A DNA stretch of 48,838 nucleotides from Muribaculaceae bacterium (GCA_017618355.1 JAFZUL010000101.1:1-48838); one strand, 5' to 3'. Shown: positions 17,314 to 26,753, counted from the stretch's first letter. Made by a program: numbers and translations. The notes: a model not told the origin generated them from the letters alone.

Positions 17314-18942
17314 CTAATATCCAGGATTTTGGGTGTCACCCGTGAGGGCGAGAACTTTGCCAGGGACAGGGAACACCGTTGTGTAACCAGTGGCCTCGCC
17401 TGGAAGTTGAGGACGATCAGTGTAGGCTCTTGTGAATTGCCCGAATCGCACCAGGTCGTTGCGGCGCCATCCTTCCCATGCCAATTCAAGCATGCGCTCA
17501 TCGAGAATATTAGACAACGTTGCCGTGCGATGAGGTGCGCCAGCTCTGTCACGCACTATGTTGAACGGTTCGTCGCCGTTGCCCCCGTTGCGCACCATCG
17601 CCTCGGCTTTCATTAGCAGCACATCGGCATAGCGGAAGAGCACGATATCGTTGTCGCTCTGGTTGCCGTCTTTGGTGGCAGTGCGGTCAATCTCATATTT
17701 ACGCATGCGCGCTCCCGCCGTCTTTTCCCAAGGCTTTCCGCTTACGTCAATAGCCACTTTCCACGGCTCATAGACAAGTGGAGTTCCGTCATCGAGCAAC
17801 ACCTGATTGCCATCATAATCATATACCTCGTTGGCATAGTAGCTAATCACGAAACGCGGGTCTTCTTCGGGAGTTCCATATTTAAAAGTGTTGAGCACCT
17901 CGATTGTAGCGCTAGAGCCATTCTCTCCGTTAAGACCCAACGCTGAGGCATGGTTGTAGTGCCGCGAACGGAACAGATATATGTACTGATTGGTGTAGAG
18001 GTGTTTGTCCATGGGAATAGTGAAGATGTTCTCAAGCGAATTTTCGTTATTAACTAAAAACGGTTGGCCAAAGTCGCTATCGAGTGAGTAGTTGTGAAGT
18101 TCCAACTCATGGCAGAAATAAACAGTGGCCTCCCAAGTGTTGTACTTGTTGCCATAAATACTCCACTCTATGTTTTTGCCATTTGGACGCGAGGCGGCGT
18201 CTGTCCAGTTGTCGTGACAATATACCTCGGCGTTGAGAGCCATTTTCGCAAGCAGGAAAAAAGCCACAGGTTTAGTGAATCGGCCATAATAAGTGCCAGG
18301 GCGATTGCTGTGGTCATCGCTCAACAAGAGCAGCACATCGAGCAATTCACCGCGAATGAAGTCGAAGGTTTTACTGCGAGGCTGCAGCTTCATGTCGGCC
18401 ACGCTTGGAGTAGAAGATGTAAACACTGGCACACGGCCATATAGGTCCATAGCATAGAAATAGAACAATGCCCTTAGCCCACGCACCTCGGCGCGATAAG
18501 CTGCCACATTGTCGCTACCTGGATGCTGCTTATCGTAGGCATCGATGTGCTCAAGCGACTCGTTGCACTTAATTATTGCCTGAAACAGATAATCCCACGT
18601 GCCATCGATGGCACCATTGCTTGTGCCCCACTGGTGGGTGAACAGGTCCTGCCAAAAGCCTCCGTCATACCAGTCGGCGCCGCGAGTGGGCATAATGGCC
18701 TCATCGGTGGTGAAAGTGTTGAGGTCGTAGATGCCTCGTCCTGTGCCTTGCAGGCCCTGACTGTTGCTGTTGCCACCCACCATCGAGTAGAGAGACGCCA
18801 CTGCGTTGCGGTAAAGGTCGCCTTCGTTACTGTAGGCCTCATTGGCGGGTATGCGGTCTGTGGGATTTTCCTCGAGGAATTTGTCGCATGCCATGCACGC
18901 AATCATCACTAATGCTGCTAAGTATATTATGGTACGTTTCAT
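17314..18942 (-). CDS. RagB/SusD family surface glycan-binding lipoprotein
   Basis: The surface partner that sits like a lid on the SusC channel and binds the substrate. The 542-residue length is normal. It has a lipobox with the lipidated cysteine at 19 followed by Asp (CDKFLEENPTDRI), a region typical of surface-exported Bacteroidota lipoproteins. The N-terminal SusD-like part (EAYSNEGDLYRNAVASLY) and the C-terminal RagB/SusD domain (DIVLFRYADVLLMKAEAM, then ERMLELAWEGWRRNDLVRFG) are clear. It follows the SusC gene by 19 bases. No glycoside hydrolase or sensor gene lies next to the pair, so the ligand cannot be told. Confidence 0.95.
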   Translation of the reverse strand: MKRTIIYLAALVMIACMACDKFLEENPTDRIPANEAYSNEGDLYRNAVASLYSMVGGNSNSQGLQGTGRGIYDLNTFTTDEAIMPTRGADWYDGGFWQDLFTHQWGTSNGAIDGTWDYLFQAIIKCNESLEHIDAYDKQHPGSDNVAAYRAEVRGLRALFYFYAMDLYGRVPVFTSSTPSVADMKLQPRSKTFDFIRGELLDVLLLLSDDHSNRPGTYYGRFTKPVAFFLLAKMALNAEVYCHDNWTDAASRPNGKNIEWSIYGNKYNTWEATVYFCHELELHNYSLDSDFGQPFLVNNENSLENIFTIPMDKHLYTNQYIYLFRSRHYNHASALGLNGENGSSATIEVLNTFKYGTPEEDPRFVISYYANEVYDYDGNQVLLDDGTPLVYEPWKVAIDVSGKPWEKTAGARMRKYEIDRTATKDGNQSDNDIVLFRYADVLLMKAEAMVRNGGNGDEPFNIVRDRAGAPHRTATLSNILDERMLELAWEGWRRNDLVRFGQFTRAYTDRPQLPGEATGYTTVFPVPGKVLALTGDTQNPGY

Positions 18943-18961
18943 ATCGCTTATGTTGAATGGT

Positions 18962-21664
18962 TTAGAAACTGATATTTACTCCCAATGTGTAATTGCGCGC
19001 AAGCGGATAGTTGCGCTTGTCATCAACACCCAAAGTGCTGTCAACGTTGTTGCTGTTGATGATGGGCGTGAGGCCACTATAACTGGTGAAAGTGGCCAAA
19101 TTGTTGATGGTTGCCGAAAGACGCAAACGACTAATAATCTTACTCTTCACTGGCACATTCCATCCTAGGGTGAGGTAGTCCAGATTGAGGTAATCGCCCC
19201 TCTCGAGCCAGAAGTCGGTGGCTGTTTGGTCCACGATGTTGGCCTCAGGAGCGCCAGCAAGCACGTTGTAACCCGGCAGACTGTTCATGTTCATGTAGGT
19301 TAGCGATGTGCCGTTGTAGATTTTGTGGCCGAATGCGCCGTTCATCTGTAGCACAATGTCGAAGTTCTTATAGCGGAAACTGAAGTTTGTGCCCAACAGC
19401 GCTTTTGGAGTTGCTTGTCCGCACAACTGGCGGTCCCTGCCGTTCTCCAAGTCGATGACTCCATCGCCGTCAAGGTCGGCAATATCATAGGTGTAGCTGC
19501 CGTCGTCGTTAGACTTCAGACCTGTGCAATGTGGCAGGTAGAATGTACCAAGAGGCTGACCCACAATTTGATAAACTATGTTATTGTCGCCACCGTGGAA
19601 TCCCGCACCGTTGAGGCTTGAGATTACCACATAGTCGTCGGCGTTGATTTGATATCCCTGATATTCACCGCTGAGCGAGAGGAGTTTATTGCGCTGGAAT
19701 GCCAAGTTAATGTTCACATTAAGTTCCATGTCCTTAGTCTTGAACGGTGTGGCTCCCAGAGAAATCTCCACGCCGCTGTTGCGCATCTGGCCTAAGTTGG
19801 CAAGCAGACTGCTGAAAGTGAATGGCGGCACAGGCACTCCATAATTATAAAGCATATCGCTCGTCTTGCTTGTGTAAAAAACAATTGAGGTGAATAGACG
19901 CCCAGCGAGGAAAGCAGCATCGATACCAGCGTTGAAGGTGCGCTTCACTTCCCACTTGAGGTCGGGGTTTACGTTACGCAAAGTGGTGAATGTGACTAAT
20001 GCCTCATTGCCTATTGGCGCTATGCCGGCAGGCTGCGCGTAACGCACACTTGAGTAAGAATCGATACCGCCCTGATTGCCTGCAAAGCCGTATCCTACGT
20101 TTAACTTCAGGTTATCGAGCCATGGCGTGTCGTGCAGAAACTGCTCATTGCTGATGGTCCAAGAAGCCGATACCGACGGGAAGAATCCCCACTTGTGGTT
20201 GTCGCCAAATTTCGACGAACCATCGGTACGTGCTGTAAGAGTGATACTGTAGCGATTATCGTAATCGTAGCTCACTCGCCCCATGAAAGCAATTAATGAA
20301 GGCTTTGAACGATAACTTCCAGTCCCTTCCCACAAGGTTAGGGCTCCAGCCTGAATATTATCGAAACCAACGGCATTATTATTGAAATTAGTAGTAGTGG
20401 TAAAAAAGCCGCTGTAGGTGTCGCGCTGAGCCTCGGCAAGTGCCATAGCGTTGATGTGATGCAAGCCAAATGATTTGTCATAAATCAATATGATATTGCC
20501 AAGTAGCGACTCTGTCTTAGCTGTGCTGCGATAAGCCTGTCCGTGTGCCCAAATCGAAGTGGGCAGATATTGCTGACGCTCCACCTCGGTGTGGCTGTAA
20601 GCCCCAAAAATAGACAAATCAAGACCTTGCATCAGTCTGAAAGTTAGCTTAGCGTGAGTGCTGATGTGAGTGGTATTATCCTGAGTGCGACTGTCCATCA
20701 GTGCCAAAGGATGGTTTATTTGGTTGCTATAGGCGAAACCATCGTAACCGCCACTGGCGTTTTGCGCCGCCTCAAAAGTGGGGTTAAAGGCTGCCGCCGA
20801 GTAGAAAGTCTTCTGCACATCGTAGATTGCAGTGTTGTTCTTTTGCAGACTGCCAAACATTCCCAGGTCAATCTTCAGCAGTCCGTCCCACATGTTCTGA
20901 TACATGCTCATATTGCTGGTAAAATTGCGTGACTTCTCATGAAGTATGACACCGGCATGGTCGACATATCCCAACGACACACGATAACCATTGTCCTTGC
21001 CGCCTCCACCAAAAGCGATGTGATGGTCTTGCAGGAAAGCGGTCTGCTCAATGGCTCGCTGCCAATTAGTGTCAAAGCCATGGTCAATAAGCATCATGCC
21101 ACGCGCCTTCACTTCCTTTACATAGCCGCTGGCATCGAGCATATTAAGGTTCTTGAATACCTTGCTAAAGCCATAACTGCCGTTGTAGCTGATTGTTGTC
21201 TTTCCCGACTTGCCTTTCTTGGTGACAACCTCAATCACACCCGAAGCGCCACGAGAGCCATATTGCGCTGTCTCACTGGCGTCCTTGAGAATGGTAAAAC
21301 TCTCGATATCGGCGGGGTAAATTGATGATAGCGTGGTGAGATCGCCCATCACTCCATCAATGATGATTAATGGGTCGTTGCCGCCAGTGAGCGACGTGGT
21401 GCCTCTCACTCGCACGGCATTCATCGCCGCCACCCCGTTGTCGCTACGGGTGATGGTTAGACCTGCCACGCGTCCATTGATGGCATCAAGCGCAGTCGAT
21501 ACCTGGTCGCGGTTCATGCCATTCTCGGTGACGACTTCGGTGGGGCTATTGGGGCGAACCATACCTGTTGAGTCGTTGGCATTCTGTGCTGAAGCATGCG
21601 GCATGAAAGCTATAACCACAGCAACCAGTGAAGTGATTTTAAGTAATGTCTGAATATTTGCCAT
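18962..21664 (-). CDS. SusC/RagA family TonB-linked outer membrane transporter, short N-terminal form
   Basis: The TonB-dependent channel that imports oligosaccharides, peptides or other nutrients. It has a signal peptide (MANIQTLLKITSLVAVVIAF...). The plug domain follows almost at once (INGRVAGLTITRSDNG; DPLIIIDGVMGD; TILKDASETAQYGSRGASGV), then a beta-barrel to the final strand ending LGVNISF. At 900 residues it is shorter than the common 1000-1100, mainly because the N-terminal carboxypeptidase-regulatory-like domain is missing. The missing domain is seen in the sequence; what it means for TonB coupling is inference. Confidence 0.95.
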   Translation of the reverse strand: MANIQTLLKITSLVAVVIAFMPHASAQNANDSTGMVRPNSPTEVVTENGMNRDQVSTALDAINGRVAGLTITRSDNGVAAMNAVRVRGTTSLTGGNDPLIIIDGVMGDLTTLSSIYPADIESFTILKDASETAQYGSRGASGVIEVVTKKGKSGKTTISYNGSYGFSKVFKNLNMLDASGYVKEVKARGMMLIDHGFDTNWQRAIEQTAFLQDHHIAFGGGGKDNGYRVSLGYVDHAGVILHEKSRNFTSNMSMYQNMWDGLLKIDLGMFGSLQKNNTAIYDVQKTFYSAAAFNPTFEAAQNASGGYDGFAYSNQINHPLALMDSRTQDNTTHISTHAKLTFRLMQGLDLSIFGAYSHTEVERQQYLPTSIWAHGQAYRSTAKTESLLGNIILIYDKSFGLHHINAMALAEAQRDTYSGFFTTTTNFNNNAVGFDNIQAGALTLWEGTGSYRSKPSLIAFMGRVSYDYDNRYSITLTARTDGSSKFGDNHKWGFFPSVSASWTISNEQFLHDTPWLDNLKLNVGYGFAGNQGGIDSYSSVRYAQPAGIAPIGNEALVTFTTLRNVNPDLKWEVKRTFNAGIDAAFLAGRLFTSIVFYTSKTSDMLYNYGVPVPPFTFSSLLANLGQMRNSGVEISLGATPFKTKDMELNVNINLAFQRNKLLSLSGEYQGYQINADDYVVISSLNGAGFHGGDNNIVYQIVGQPLGTFYLPHCTGLKSNDDGSYTYDIADLDGDGVIDLENGRDRQLCGQATPKALLGTNFSFRYKNFDIVLQMNGAFGHKIYNGTSLTYMNMNSLPGYNVLAGAPEANIVDQTATDFWLERGDYLNLDYLTLGWNVPVKSKIISRLRLSATINNLATFTSYSGLTPIINSNNVDSTLGVDDKRNYPLARNYTLGVNISF

Positions 21665-21709
21665 ATATGTTATTTTGAGGTTTCAAAAAGGTTTTTCTAT
21701 ATCATGCTA

Positions 21710-21717
21710 CAAATATA
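21710..21717 (-). promoter_or_regulatory. Putative -7 promoter element of the SusC/SusD unit
   Basis: The minus strand reads TATATTTG at 21717-21710. The ATG is 46 bases downstream. A poly-A stretch (21732-21738) lies upstream, but no well-spaced -33 box. Confidence 0.45.
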
Positions 21718-21790
21718 CGACTTTTCAGCACAAAAAAATGAAAAGCGAGAATATTTTTTCTTTAATTTCTTTTGAAAATGAAATATTTCA

Positions 21791-21798
21791 TATCTTTG
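21791..21798 (+). promoter_or_regulatory. Putative -7 promoter element of the tandem secreted pair
   Basis: TATCTTTG matches TAnnTTTG, with TTTG at 21771-21774 as a somewhat close -33 candidate (16-base gap). The ATG follows at 21830. Confidence 0.5.
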
Positions 21799-21829
21799 CG
21801 GTGTAAATGTTTAACAAAAACCTAACGTT

Positions 21830-22462
21830 ATGAAAAGAACATCATTAGCAATCATCTTTGCCTGCTGCATGTTGGCATTGGCGGCACAAGATGTCATCAA
21901 AGTGAACTATAAAGGGGCAAAGCCCACCATTAGCGATTTTGCATGGTCTTTCCTCTCTGATTACGTCTATGACGAGAACGAAGACGACTGCCTCGACGAA
22001 GTGAGATCGAGCGTCAAGCAAGCTTGGGCTCTGTACCGCAAGGGCGCTTCTTTGAATGAATGGGAGATGCTCACGGTTGACAACAAAAACGGCTATGCGG
22101 TGTATGAGCACAACAGTGAATATGAATCTGTCAAAGACTTGTGCAAGGTTGAGATGTGCTATTGGAACGAAGCCGATGGAAAACACTGCCTCTTTGCCTA
22201 CAACGTGGGCTGCTACACCAACGGCAAGTATAGCCCGGGACAATTCGACGGCATTCAATTCTACCGCTACAACAAATCCACCAAGAAGATGGCCTATTGT
22301 GAAGTTCCAGGGCTCGGTCCTTCTTTAATGTCCGAAGATGGTGCTTACATTTCCTACTCTCTGCCACGCAACGGCAAAGACATCATTGCCACTTATTGGT
22401 ATGACAACGGAACCAAAAAGCAGAAGAAACTGAAATGGAACGGACGCAAGTTCAGTTTTTAA
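21830..22462 (+). CDS. Secreted protein of unknown function, first of a tandem paralogue pair
   Basis: A 210-residue protein with a signal peptide (MKRTSLAIIFACCMLALAAQ). After it come QDVIKVNYKGAKPTISDFAW and a short region with acidic residues, then aromatic beta-rich segments (FDGIQFYRYNKSTKKMAYCE, KDIIATYWYDNG). I recognise no domain. It is followed after 25 bases by a paralogue of identical length with the same order of motifs. The two share a promoter and a terminator (23137), so they form a two-gene unit. The high content of aromatic residues and single domain suggest a beta-sandwich or lipocalin-like fold, but this is a guess. Confidence 0.75.
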   Translation: MKRTSLAIIFACCMLALAAQDVIKVNYKGAKPTISDFAWSFLSDYVYDENEDDCLDEVRSSVKQAWALYRKGASLNEWEMLTVDNKNGYAVYEHNSEYESVKDLCKVEMCYWNEADGKHCLFAYNVGCYTNGKYSPGQFDGIQFYRYNKSTKKMAYCEVPGLGPSLMSEDGAYISYSLPRNGKDIIATYWYDNGTKKQKKLKWNGRKFSF

Positions 22463-22487
22463 ACAATATATCGAAAAACCAGATATT

Positions 22488-23120
22488 GTGAAAAGAGAAT
22501 TATCAGTAATAATCTTTGCCTACTTCGCTCTGGTGTTGTCGGCACAAGATGTCATAAAAGTGAACCACGAAGGCAAGAAACCCACTATCAGCGACTTTGC
22601 GTGGGCCTATCTTTCTAGTTACGTCTATGACGGGAACGATGAAAGCTCATTCAATGAAGAAATACAAAGGTTCAAACAGGCTTGGATCCTGCACACCCAG
22701 GGCACTACCCAGAAAAAAGGAGAATATCTCTTTATTGATAGCAAGCACAATCACTTGTGTTTCAGCCACGATGAGAATCATATAAACACGAATGTTGAGA
22801 TGCGCTTTTGGAACGAGAGTGACAAAAAGCACAAGCTGCTTGCCATCAGCGTGTCACGCTTCAAGATCCCCCAATATACCCCGGAGCAATCTAGTGACAT
22901 TCGGTTTTATCGCTACAACAATGACACAAAGGAGATGACCTATTGTGGCAACCGTCCACCAGGCATTAATGAAAAATTTTTCAAAGATGGTTGTCACGTT
23001 ACCTATACTATGTCAGCCACAGGCAAATACAAAGGCAAAGACATCGTTGCTACATTTTGGGAGGAAGATGGAGATTATCGGAGTTTTTTCTTTAAATGGT
23101 CTGGACGTGAATTCCACTAA
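22488..23120 (+). CDS. Secreted protein of unknown function, second of the tandem pair (GTG start)
   Basis: A 210-residue paralogue of the gene just before it: the same signal-peptide layout, the shared opening QDVIKVNHEGKKPTISDFAW, the same SSDIRFYRYNNDTKEMTYCG segment and closing KDIVATFWEEDG. The start is GTG at 22488; no in-frame ATG is nearby, and the alignment of signal peptides supports this position. The central part is more divergent than the ends. A terminator lies 17 bases after the stop. Confidence 0.75.
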   Translation: MKRELSVIIFAYFALVLSAQDVIKVNHEGKKPTISDFAWAYLSSYVYDGNDESSFNEEIQRFKQAWILHTQGTTQKKGEYLFIDSKHNHLCFSHDENHINTNVEMRFWNESDKKHKLLAISVSRFKIPQYTPEQSSDIRFYRYNNDTKEMTYCGNRPPGINEKFFKDGCHVTYTMSATGKYKGKDIVATFWEEDGDYRSFFFKWSGREFH

Positions 23121-23136
23121 TATATAGTAAAAAATT

Positions 23137-23163
23137 AGCCCACCTGCAATGGTGGGCTTTTTG
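23137..23163 (+). terminator. Intrinsic terminator of the tandem secreted pair
   Basis: An 8-bp stem (23137-23144 AGCCCACC with 23151-23158 GGTGGGCT), 6-base loop, then TTTTTG. It sits between converging genes and may work on both strands (A-rich left flank). Confidence 0.75.
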
Positions 23164-23173
23164 TCCCTCATAA

Positions 23174-24253
23174 TCAATGTTTGTGGATAGTAACTTGTGT
23201 CGCGCCGAAGCCGTATTCCTGAAAGCTGGCGTCCTGCACGGTACAGGCGGGCCATTTGCGCTTTAATTCGGTTAATATTGCATTGCGAAGTACTCCTTCG
23301 CCCTTGCCGTGAATGAAGACGATTTTTTGCCCGAGGTTATCCTCATTTGCTTTCATCACCTCGCAGAACTTGGCGAGTTGGTAGTTTAGCATATCGGCAT
23401 TGGAGAATCCGGCAGTATTATCTACCAGCTCATGGATGTGCAGGTCCTGAACGATGGTTTCCATCTTCTTTTTCTTATGCACAGGCTTAGGCTTACGGTG
23501 CGGACGCTCGTCGAAGCGGCGCTTGTCGCGCATGGCGTTCTCCAGGGCACTGCTGTCAATGCGCAACGGTTTTGTTGGCAGGTCGTTATGGGTAATCTCA
23601 AGCTGTAACACTGGTGAGTCGAAATATTCGGTCTCATGGAAGCAGTGCAGTTTGTAAAACTTCGTCACGTCGAGGCGCAGCTGCACCAGAGCCGGATTCT
23701 TGAGCGCGAAGCCCTTGCCCTGTTTGAAGGCAATGTACTGCACCGCCACGTGGGTCATGGAGTTAAGGTCGTTGTGCCCAAACTCGTCGAGCGGAACCTG
23801 GGTGTTAGGCTCCACGATGTCGTGGTAGCGAGTGGTCCATTCGCAGTCCTCATCGCCGCGAGTCATATAGGCGAAATAGAGGAAATAGTTGCTATCGTTG
23901 ACGAGCATCGAGTAGAACGTGGTGGTGTTCAAGTGCTTAATCTCACGAGGCTCATAGGCCAGCACGATGTTGAGCACCTCGCCCTCCTCTGTCTCGAATA
24001 CTGGCTCAATGGGTTTTGGCTCTGGCTTTGGTGCAGGCACGTCGGGTTCCACGAGTTTGCTTTTTATCACCAGAGGCCTCTCGTAGGTGGTGTGATGTGG
24101 CTTTGCGGTATCTACCACCACAACTTCCTTCTCAAGGGCGGGACGCTCAAATCCATCCTCATCCTCAACATACACCATCTTACCCTCCACTCTGGTCACC
24201 TTGCCGCCTCCCACATCATTTAGAAAGCGAACTATATCGTTAACTTTTACCAT
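23174..24253 (-). CDS. DUF2027 domain protein with C-terminal Smr domain
   Basis: A 359-residue cytoplasmic protein. The N-terminal half (from VKVNDIVRFLNDVGGGKV; VYVEDEDGFERPAL) is the DUF2027 domain, rich in short beta strands. A Lys/Arg-rich linker (HRKPKPVHKKKKMETIV) leads to a C-terminal Smr domain: QDLHIHELV, then IVFIHGKGEGVLRNAI and the closing FGATQVTIH. Smr domains are nucleases or nucleic-acid binders in MutS2 and related proteins; the H-G-K-G motif is intact. The pairing with DUF2027 is common in Bacteroidota but its role is not established. It has its own promoter (24285) and converges on the tandem pair. Confidence 0.9.
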   Translation of the reverse strand: MVKVNDIVRFLNDVGGGKVTRVEGKMVYVEDEDGFERPALEKEVVVVDTAKPHHTTYERPLVIKSKLVEPDVPAPKPEPKPIEPVFETEEGEVLNIVLAYEPREIKHLNTTTFYSMLVNDSNYFLYFAYMTRGDEDCEWTTRYHDIVEPNTQVPLDEFGHNDLNSMTHVAVQYIAFKQGKGFALKNPALVQLRLDVTKFYKLHCFHETEYFDSPVLQLEITHNDLPTKPLRIDSSALENAMRDKRRFDERPHRKPKPVHKKKKMETIVQDLHIHELVDNTAGFSNADMLNYQLAKFCEVMKANEDNLGQKIVFIHGKGEGVLRNAILTELKRKWPACTVQDASFQEYGFGATQVTIHKH

Positions 24254-24284
24254 AATGCTATCAATTTGCTGTTTTTGATTAGTG

Positions 24285-24292
24285 CAAAGATA
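24285..24292 (-). promoter_or_regulatory. Putative -7 element of the DUF2027-Smr gene
   Basis: The minus strand reads TATCTTTG at 24292-24285, 32 bases before the ATG. Confidence 0.5.
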
Positions 24293-24338
24293 ATCATTTT
24301 TTTGGAGATGAAAACTTGGTAAAATAAAATAATATTCA

Positions 24339-24346
24339 TAATTTTG
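24339..24346 (+). promoter_or_regulatory. Putative -7 element of the SH3-protein gene
   Basis: TAATTTTG matches TAnnTTTG, 45 bases before the ATG at 24392. A TTGG at 24317 is a weak -33 candidate. Confidence 0.45.
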
Positions 24347-24391
24347 TCATCAACAATCAATCTTATCTAATAACTAATTAATTAAACTACT

Positions 24392-24781
24392 ATGAAACGT
24401 CTTATTTTAATCTCACTGATGTTCTTCGCTTTTGTAGCGATGGATGCACAGAAATACTATGTGTGCACGGGCAACAGCGTGTATCTCAGGACAGGGCCTG
24501 GAAAGAATTACGCGCCGTCAACTTACAATTTTGGCCGTATGGAAGGCCGTACCATTTTCCTTTATAAGGGCACCAGGTTAATGTATGTAGGTCCCACCAG
24601 AAATGGCTATGCGCTGGTAAATGCTTATCATGGACAAAATGGGCCTGGTGGCTATGATCAAGGCTGGGTGGCAACGCAATATATGCGCGCCGAAGGCACA
24701 AAATCCAACGTAACAAAGAAGACCACCAAGAACACCAAAAATAAAAAGAGCAAAAAGACCTCAAAAAAGAATAAGCGATAA
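24392..24781 (+). CDS. Small secreted SH3b-like protein with a lysine-rich tail
   Basis: A 129-residue protein with a signal peptide (MKRLILISLMFFAFVAMDAQ). The single domain fits a bacterial SH3 fold: NSVYLRTGPGKNYAPS is the typical first strand and RT-loop, followed by GYALVNAYHGQ and GWVATQYM. The last 30 residues are almost only Lys, Thr, Asn and Ser (about residues 98-129), giving a strongly basic tail likely to bind anionic cell-wall or membrane material. Bacterial SH3 domains often bind peptidoglycan peptides. It is monocistronic, with fumarase starting 106 bases later from its own promoter. Confidence 0.8.
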   Translation: MKRLILISLMFFAFVAMDAQKYYVCTGNSVYLRTGPGKNYAPSTYNFGRMEGRTIFLYKGTRLMYVGPTRNGYALVNAYHGQNGPGGYDQGWVATQYMRAEGTKSNVTKKTTKNTKNKKSKKTSKKNKR

Positions 24782-24813
24782 CCTCTATTCACAAAGCAGT
24801 GCCTCACGAAAAA

Positions 24814-24845
24814 TTTGTGTTATTTCTAAAAAAATACTACCTTTG
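24814..24845 (+). promoter_or_regulatory. Putative promoter of the fumarase gene
   Basis: TTTG at 24814-24817 and TACCTTTG at 24838-24845, 20 bases apart, match the -33/-7 arrangement well. The ATG is 43 bases after the -7 box. Confidence 0.6.
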
Positions 24846-24887
24846 CATTGTTGAAATAAAGAATAACTAACATAACCTATTTTTCTT

Positions 24888-26531
24888 ATGGCTAACACTC
24901 CTGAGTTTAAGTATGCCCCCATGTTTCAGCTTGGGGAAGACAAGACCGAGTATTACCTTCTCACCAAGGACCACGTGAGCGTGGGAGAGTTTGAAGGCAA
25001 ACCAATCCTGAAAGTAGAGCCCGAGGCACTGACAATGCTTGCCAATGCCTGCTTCCGCGATGTATCATTCATGCTGCGACGTTCCCACAACGAGCAAGTG
25101 GCTAAAATCCTCCGCGACCCTGAGGCAAGCGAGAATGACAAGTATGTGGCACTCACCTTCCTGCGCAACGCCGAGACTTCGGTGAAGGGACAGCTTCCTT
25201 TGTGCCAAGACACCGGCACAGCAATCATCCACGGCGAGAAGGGACAGCAGGTGTGGACCGGTTTCTGCGACGAGGAGGCTCTGTCGCTAGGCGTTTTCAA
25301 GACTTATACCGAGGAGAATCTGCGCTACTCGCAGAACGCTCCGCTCACCATGTTTGATGAGGTGAATACCCGCTGCAATTTACCTGCACAAATCGACCTT
25401 GAAGCAACTGAGGGCATGGAATACAAGTTCCTGTGCGTGACTAAAGGTGGCGGCAGCGCCAACAAGACCTACCTCTATCAAGAGACAAAGGCTCGCATCC
25501 AGAACCCTGGCACCCTCATTCCCTTCCTCGTTGAGAAGATGAAATCGCTGGGAACTGCCGCTTGCCCACCCTACCACATCGCTATAGTTATTGGCGGCAC
25601 CAGTGCCGAGAAGAACCTGCTTACTGTGAAGCTGGCATCTACCCACTACTACGACGAGCTGCCTACCACTGGCGACGAGACTGGTCGCGCCTTCCGTGAT
25701 ATCGAACTCGAGAAACAACTTCTCGAGGAGGCTCAGAACATTGGACTTGGCGCACAATTTGGCGGCAAATATCTAGCCCATGACGTGCGTGTGGTTCGTT
25801 TGCCACGCCATGGCGCATCGTGCCCCATCGGACTGGGTGTGAGTTGCTCTGCCGACCGCAACATCAAGGCAAAAATCAATAAAGATGGCATCTGGATTGA
25901 GAAACTCGACGACAACCCAGCTGAGTTGATTCCAGCCGAGCTGCGCAAAGCTGGCGAAGGCGATGCTGTGAAGATTGACCTCAACCAGCCTATGAGCGAG
26001 GTTTGCAAGATTTTGAGCCAATATCCAGTGAGCACACGTCTGAGCCTTAACGGCACAATCATCGTGGGCCGCGATATCGCTCACGCCAAGATTAAAGCTC
26101 GTCTTGACGCTGGTGAGGGTATGCCACAGTACCTCAAGGATCACCCCATCTACTACGCAGGACCAGCCAAGACTCCAGCCGGCATGCCTTGCGGCTCGAT
26201 GGGTCCCACTACAGCAGGACGTATGGATCCCTACGTTGACGAGTTCCAAGACCACGGCGGCAGCCTCATCATGCTCGCCAAGGGCAACCGCTCGCAAGCC
26301 GTAACCGACGCCTGCAAGAAGCATGGAGGTTTCTATTTGGGCAGCATTGGCGGACCAGCGGCTATCCTCGCTCAGAACAACATCAAGAGCATTGAGTGCG
26401 TGGAGTATCCCGAACTCGGCATGGAGGCAATATGGAAAATCGAGGTAGAAGACTTCCCCGCCTTCATCCTCGTTGATGACAAGGGTAATGACTTCTTCAA
26501 GCAAATCAAGCCCCGCTGCCCACTTAAGTAA
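24888..26531 (+). CDS. fum: Fumarate hydratase, class I (iron-sulfur, oxygen-sensitive)
   Basis: Converts malate to fumarate (and back) with a [4Fe-4S] cluster. The 547-residue length and motifs fit FumA/FumB-type enzymes: [17 protein letters not shown] (C106), TAACPPYH (C226) and [17 protein letters not shown] (C320), which match the three cluster cysteines of E. coli FumA in order; [15 protein letters not shown] and [20 protein letters not shown] come from the C-terminal domain. In this organism it would supply fumarate to the fumarate reductase encoded 9 kb away, completing the reductive branch to succinate. It has its own promoter and a strong terminator. Confidence 0.97.
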   Translation: MANTPEFKYAPMFQLGEDKTEYYLLTKDHVSVGEFEGKPILKVEPEALTMLANACFRDVSFMLRRSHNEQVAKILRDPEASENDKYVALTFLRNAETSVKGQLPLCQDTGTAIIHGEKGQQVWTGFCDEEALSLGVFKTYTEENLRYSQNAPLTMFDEVNTRCNLPAQIDLEATEGMEYKFLCVTKGGGSANKTYLYQETKARIQNPGTLIPFLVEKMKSLGTAACPPYHIAIVIGGTSAEKNLLTVKLASTHYYDELPTTGDETGRAFRDIELEKQLLEEAQNIGLGAQFGGKYLAHDVRVVRLPRHGASCPIGLGVSCSADRNIKAKINKDGIWIEKLDDNPAELIPAELRKAGEGDAVKIDLNQPMSEVCKILSQYPVSTRLSLNGTIIVGRDIAHAKIKARLDAGEGMPQYLKDHPIYYAGPAKTPAGMPCGSMGPTTAGRMDPYVDEFQDHGGSLIMLAKGNRSQAVTDACKKHGGFYLGSIGGPAAILAQNNIKSIECVEYPELGMEAIWKIEVEDFPAFILVDDKGNDFFKQIKPRCPLK

Positions 26532-26560
26532 TGCACAATGCTTAATGCACAATGCACAAT
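26532..26560. repeat. GCATT-type repeat in reverse orientation
   Basis: Three or four copies of AATGCACAATGC-type units, the reverse complement of the GCATT repeat, directly behind the fumarase stop codon and just before its terminator. Confidence 0.55.
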
Positions 26561-26567
26561 AAAATTA

Positions 26568-26606
26568 AAAAAGCGTTCCCGCGTTTTGTCGGGAACGCTT
26601 TTTTTG
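26568..26606 (+). terminator. Strong intrinsic terminator of fumarase
   Basis: A stem of at least 11 bp (26571-26581 AAGCGTTCCCG with 26590-26600) with an 8-base loop, then a run of Ts ending near 26605. A-rich on the left side, so it could also act on the other strand. Confidence 0.85.
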
Positions 26607-26648
26607 ATAGCCATCGTCTAAGTTATATCAAACAACCTTCACAACGTC

Positions 26649-26730
26649 TCAACAACTTGAACAACATTTTTGTCAAACGACTAGAAACGATTAAAAACGA
26701 CTTTTAAATTATTGTTGTACTTGTTGTTTT
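26649..26730. repeat. Inverted and iterated short repeats after fumarase
   Basis: AACAACTTGAACAACAT at 26650-26666 and its near reverse complement ATTGTTGTACTTGTTGTT at 26711-26728 flank three copies of AAACGAYTA-like units (26675-26702). No gene is seen. Confidence 0.45.
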
Positions 26731-26753
26731 ATATAAGACAATCTCTATTTTGA

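Noticed and set aside
25773..26552. A 259-codon minus-strand frame opposite fumarase
   Set aside because: Shadow of a highly conserved enzyme gene; no signal peptide, domain or promoter.
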